The notes below the pieces were generated by a model. The model saw only the letters and a list, made by a program, of their open reading frames with translations, did no database searches and had not been told where the DNA came from. 64,000 nt of DNA from Datnioides undecimradiatus (taxonomy: Eukaryota > Chordata > Actinopteri > Lobotiformes > Datnioididae): NCBI GenBank assembly GCA_008933995.1, contig WARS01000033.1:6131787-6195786 (forward strand), in the 5' to 3' direction. The translations under genes and the position numbers were made by a program. Position 1 is the stretch's first letter; every line of letters begins with the position of its first letter. Shown in pieces: positions 61,351-64,000 of the stretch.

Positions 61351-64000
61351 GTAAGAGTTTCCGAAGAAGCTCAAATCGGATCAAGTTGGTGGAGGCAGGG
61401 ATAATAACGGGCATCAGTGAAGAAGAACAGGCTCCCCTTCCCTTCCTGCTTCAGAAACACTGTGTGACCGTATTAAGGCGGTGTTTACGTTAGCTCCCCG
61501 TGCTGTGCGGCTCTCATATTCACCCCGTGGCCAGTTATTTGGAGGGAGAGAGGGACGCCCGGGTGCTAAAGGGCTGGAGGGAGGCGGTGTTTTTGCTGGC
61601 CAGCCTGCCTTCGCTTTGCAGATGGTGGTGTTTTATAACTCGTCGGTTTCCGTCGCTCCGCTGTGGCCAGCTGCTGTTTCTTTACCCCCCCCACGTCCCT
61701 CCCCTCAACCCCTCCCCTCACCCCAACCTCCCAGCGCCGGCTGCGGGACATTTAACATCGCCGTCCCCGCTCTGGTCTGACGTCGTCGCCGTGTTTGTGG
61801 TGCGGTTAAGGCGCCTCCACGCCAGTTTTACACGCCGTGCTCATTTGCGGGATTACCCAGCGGCTGACGTACCACAGCGGGCGGGTGTATCAACAAGCGC
61901 AGCCTCGGTTAAAATACGCGATATTTCATGACGGGGCTCTCTAAAAGAGGCTGACATTTGAACGGACTTTGGTTTGTTATGAGCGATCGTGAATTTGTTG
62001 TAATTGATATAAAAATATAAAAAGACAGATTCACCATTTACTGTTTTGTCAGTGTAGTCAAAGGGCTACTTCGCCTAATCTCAAACCCAACTACACTATT
62101 ACTTACTGTAAACCATTTTTCATTGGCTCTCCTAACTTCTGCATCACTGATGTCGATGCTCTGTTTCTAACCTGTTTCTAATCAGCAGGTGACAGGGTTC
62201 ACTTGGCATCACTTTATCAACAGTCATCCAGTGCTGGCGGGTTATGGTGTCATGTCCCATCAGCAGCCTCACTGTAAACTCCTCTTATATATTGCCTGGA
62301 GCACGGGGCTGAACCCTGGGGGAGGTGGTTTTGTTACAGCCGCTGGCTTGATTTAAAAGTTTGATCTGTGCAGAAGGAGCAGGAGCTGCTGATTTTTTGG
62401 GGGGGGATTAATGGAGTTTTTACAGACGCTGATCACATTTTGAAAGATGAACCGATTGTCATTTGCTGTGGTTTTAACATCCCAACAGATAAAGCAACAA
62501 ATGCAGAAGCTGATAAAAGATCGTGTTAGTTCAGAATCCCTACAGGGAGAGCGAAGCGACGACTACAGTGCTCGTGATAAACTCCTAATACATGGAATAT
62601 TATATTGTGACATTAACATATTGATTCTAGAGCTGAAATGAAGGGCTACAGTCGATTTACGGAAAAGAGATTGGCAATCAGTTCGATAATGAATCTTCTG
62701 AGTCACTTTTCAAATCAGAAATGACGACCATTCGATGTTTCCTGCGCCTCGAATGTGACAATTTGCTGCTTTTTCTCTGTTTTACATCCCAGGGAACTAA
62801 ACATTTCAGAGTGTTGATCGAAGTCACCTTGCATTTTGGGGAAATTGCAATTGCAAATTTACACTTTTTAAAATTCTTTCCAGGCAATTTACAAGTCCAA
62901 AGATGAACTAATTGCTAAAATAATCCTCAGATTCACTGATAATGAAAATCCTTGTTAGTCGCAGAAACACGGCATCCATCCACACATACCAGCTGCGTGT
63001 CTGACTACATTCACCTTCCCCTGTCTGTGCCGCCACAGCAAATGAGTGTTTGGCTGAGTCCTTGCGTGCGACATGCTGCTCGGCTTAAACGTAAAAGTCA
63101 GCAGGAGCCGCGTGAGCGACAGGACGGTGACAGTGCTGACCAGATACTCGGCCGCGTGGGACTTGAGCAGCACTGTGCTGGTCCGGCCAAACTAAAATAG
63201 CGAGCGTATCTCAGAGAGCAGTCTTCCATTTTGTCAGAGGCGAGATGGGCCCAGGTGAGGTAAGAGGCTGATAGAGGGATTAGTTTGTATTAGGATGTGG
63301 CTGCTCATAGAGGTTTGAGAGGAATGTCAGTCACTCAGGCTCTATCTTCCTGTGCCGTCTGTCTCTCAGCCCCTTTCTCCACAAAGCATCTGTCTCCTGC
63401 CTGCTCCACATTCACATGGTTCCTAGATGAGTGGTGATACCCCCCCCAGCACCACCACCACCACCACCACCACCACTCTGCAGCATCTCAGTGGTTCTCC
63501 TCGCCGTCCCCCCCTTTGCCACATGCAGCCCCTGTCAGGGCATGCTTCCCTGCACTCCGGCAGACACACACCGCTCCTCCTCCTCCTGTCCTACTTCCTT
63601 CTTCTTCAGCTCTCCTGAAGGGCGAAGCCGCTGTTGGTGAAGCCTCGAGGGGGGGGGGGGGGTGAGAGAAAGGGGGCAGTGGAACGGGTTGGCAGAGGAC
63701 GGATGGAAAGGAAAGCTTTTGTCTGGCTCAAGTGTTTCCGGCAAGTAGCATTTACCAAGTGTCAAAGCACAATAGCCGCACATCGTCTCATCGTCTCTGA
63801 TGTGGTCTGATAGTGTGGTTAAAAACACACACACAGACACGCACGCACACAAATGACTGCGTTGGTTAGAGCACAGGAAGTGTCTGCTTATTCATAGAAA
63901 GCCGAGCCAAAATGGAAAGAAAGAGGAGAATCAGCCACACATCACTTTCTGATTCTCCGTTAATCTGGACTTCGGTTTGGGCGGTGAGCTCTGCAGCGGG
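61351..64000 (+). other. Probable first intron of the unidentified downstream gene
   Basis: CpG-rich sequence continues to about 61.95 kb and then drops. No exon coding for a recognised protein was found. ATGGGCCCAG followed by GTGAGG at 63244-63259 resembles a minimal start exon but has no supporting acceptor. The end holds a (CAC)n tract, a run of G and a CA-rich stretch. Confidence 0.35.
63449..63476. repeat. (CAC)n trinucleotide repeat
   Basis: About eight or nine ACC/CAC units after a short C run. A G homopolymer of about 14 nt follows at 63649-63662. Confidence 0.9.

Noticed and set aside
63244-63259. ATGGGCCCAG followed by GTGAGG, a possible minimal start exon
   Set aside because: Three codons cannot be identified, and no supporting acceptor or conserved context is visible.

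Overview
The window is nuclear DNA of a ray-finned fish, most likely a percomorph teleost. The evidence is split genes with short exons and canonical vertebrate splice sites, many CA/GT microsatellites, and repeated copies of two interspersed repeats that I recall as common in percomorph genomes. Gene calls come from reading exons by eye and joining them in phase against remembered vertebrate proteins; no search was run.

Layout from left to right: (1) the 3' half of camkk1 (CaM-kinase kinase 1), + strand, last six coding exons at 1376-8268, then about 4.6 kb that looks like its 3' UTR, up to a poly(A) signal at 12842. (2) p2rx1 (ATP-gated P2X1 channel), - strand, all twelve coding exons at 13682-24453, ending tail-to-tail with camkk1. 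(3) About 5 kb without a recognisable gene (24.8-29.4 kb), holding repeats and the dhx33 promoter. (4) dhx33 (DEAH-box RNA helicase), + strand, twelve exons at 29551-35114. (5) c1qbp (mitochondrial p32/gC1qR), + strand, six exons at 37565-39908. (6) mlxipl (ChREBP, glucose-responsive bHLH-ZIP factor), + strand, seventeen exons at 42805-59942. (7) A GC-rich segment with a probable non-coding first exon of an unnamed + strand gene (about 61.1-61.35 kb) and its first intron to the window end.

As I recall, camkk1/p2rx1 and dhx33/c1qbp are neighbouring pairs on human 17p13.2, whereas MLXIPL lies at 7q11.23, so this fish block joins loci that are separate in human. The genes do not form one pathway. 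Camkk1 acts in Ca2+/calmodulin signalling, P2X1 in ATP-gated cation entry, DHX33 in rRNA synthesis and RNA sensing, C1QBP in mitochondrial matrix translation, and ChREBP in glucose-driven lipogenic transcription.

I found no new multi-gene system. The most useful observations concern transcript structure: a U12-type intron in mlxipl, a GC-AG intron and an undocumented in-frame 48-nt candidate cassette exon in camkk1, a NAGNAG acceptor and an orphan exon-like segment in mlxipl, MondoA-like segments retained in the fish ChREBP, and several small DNA-transposon remnants with visible terminal repeats. I recognised no LTR, retroviral or Polinton fossil.
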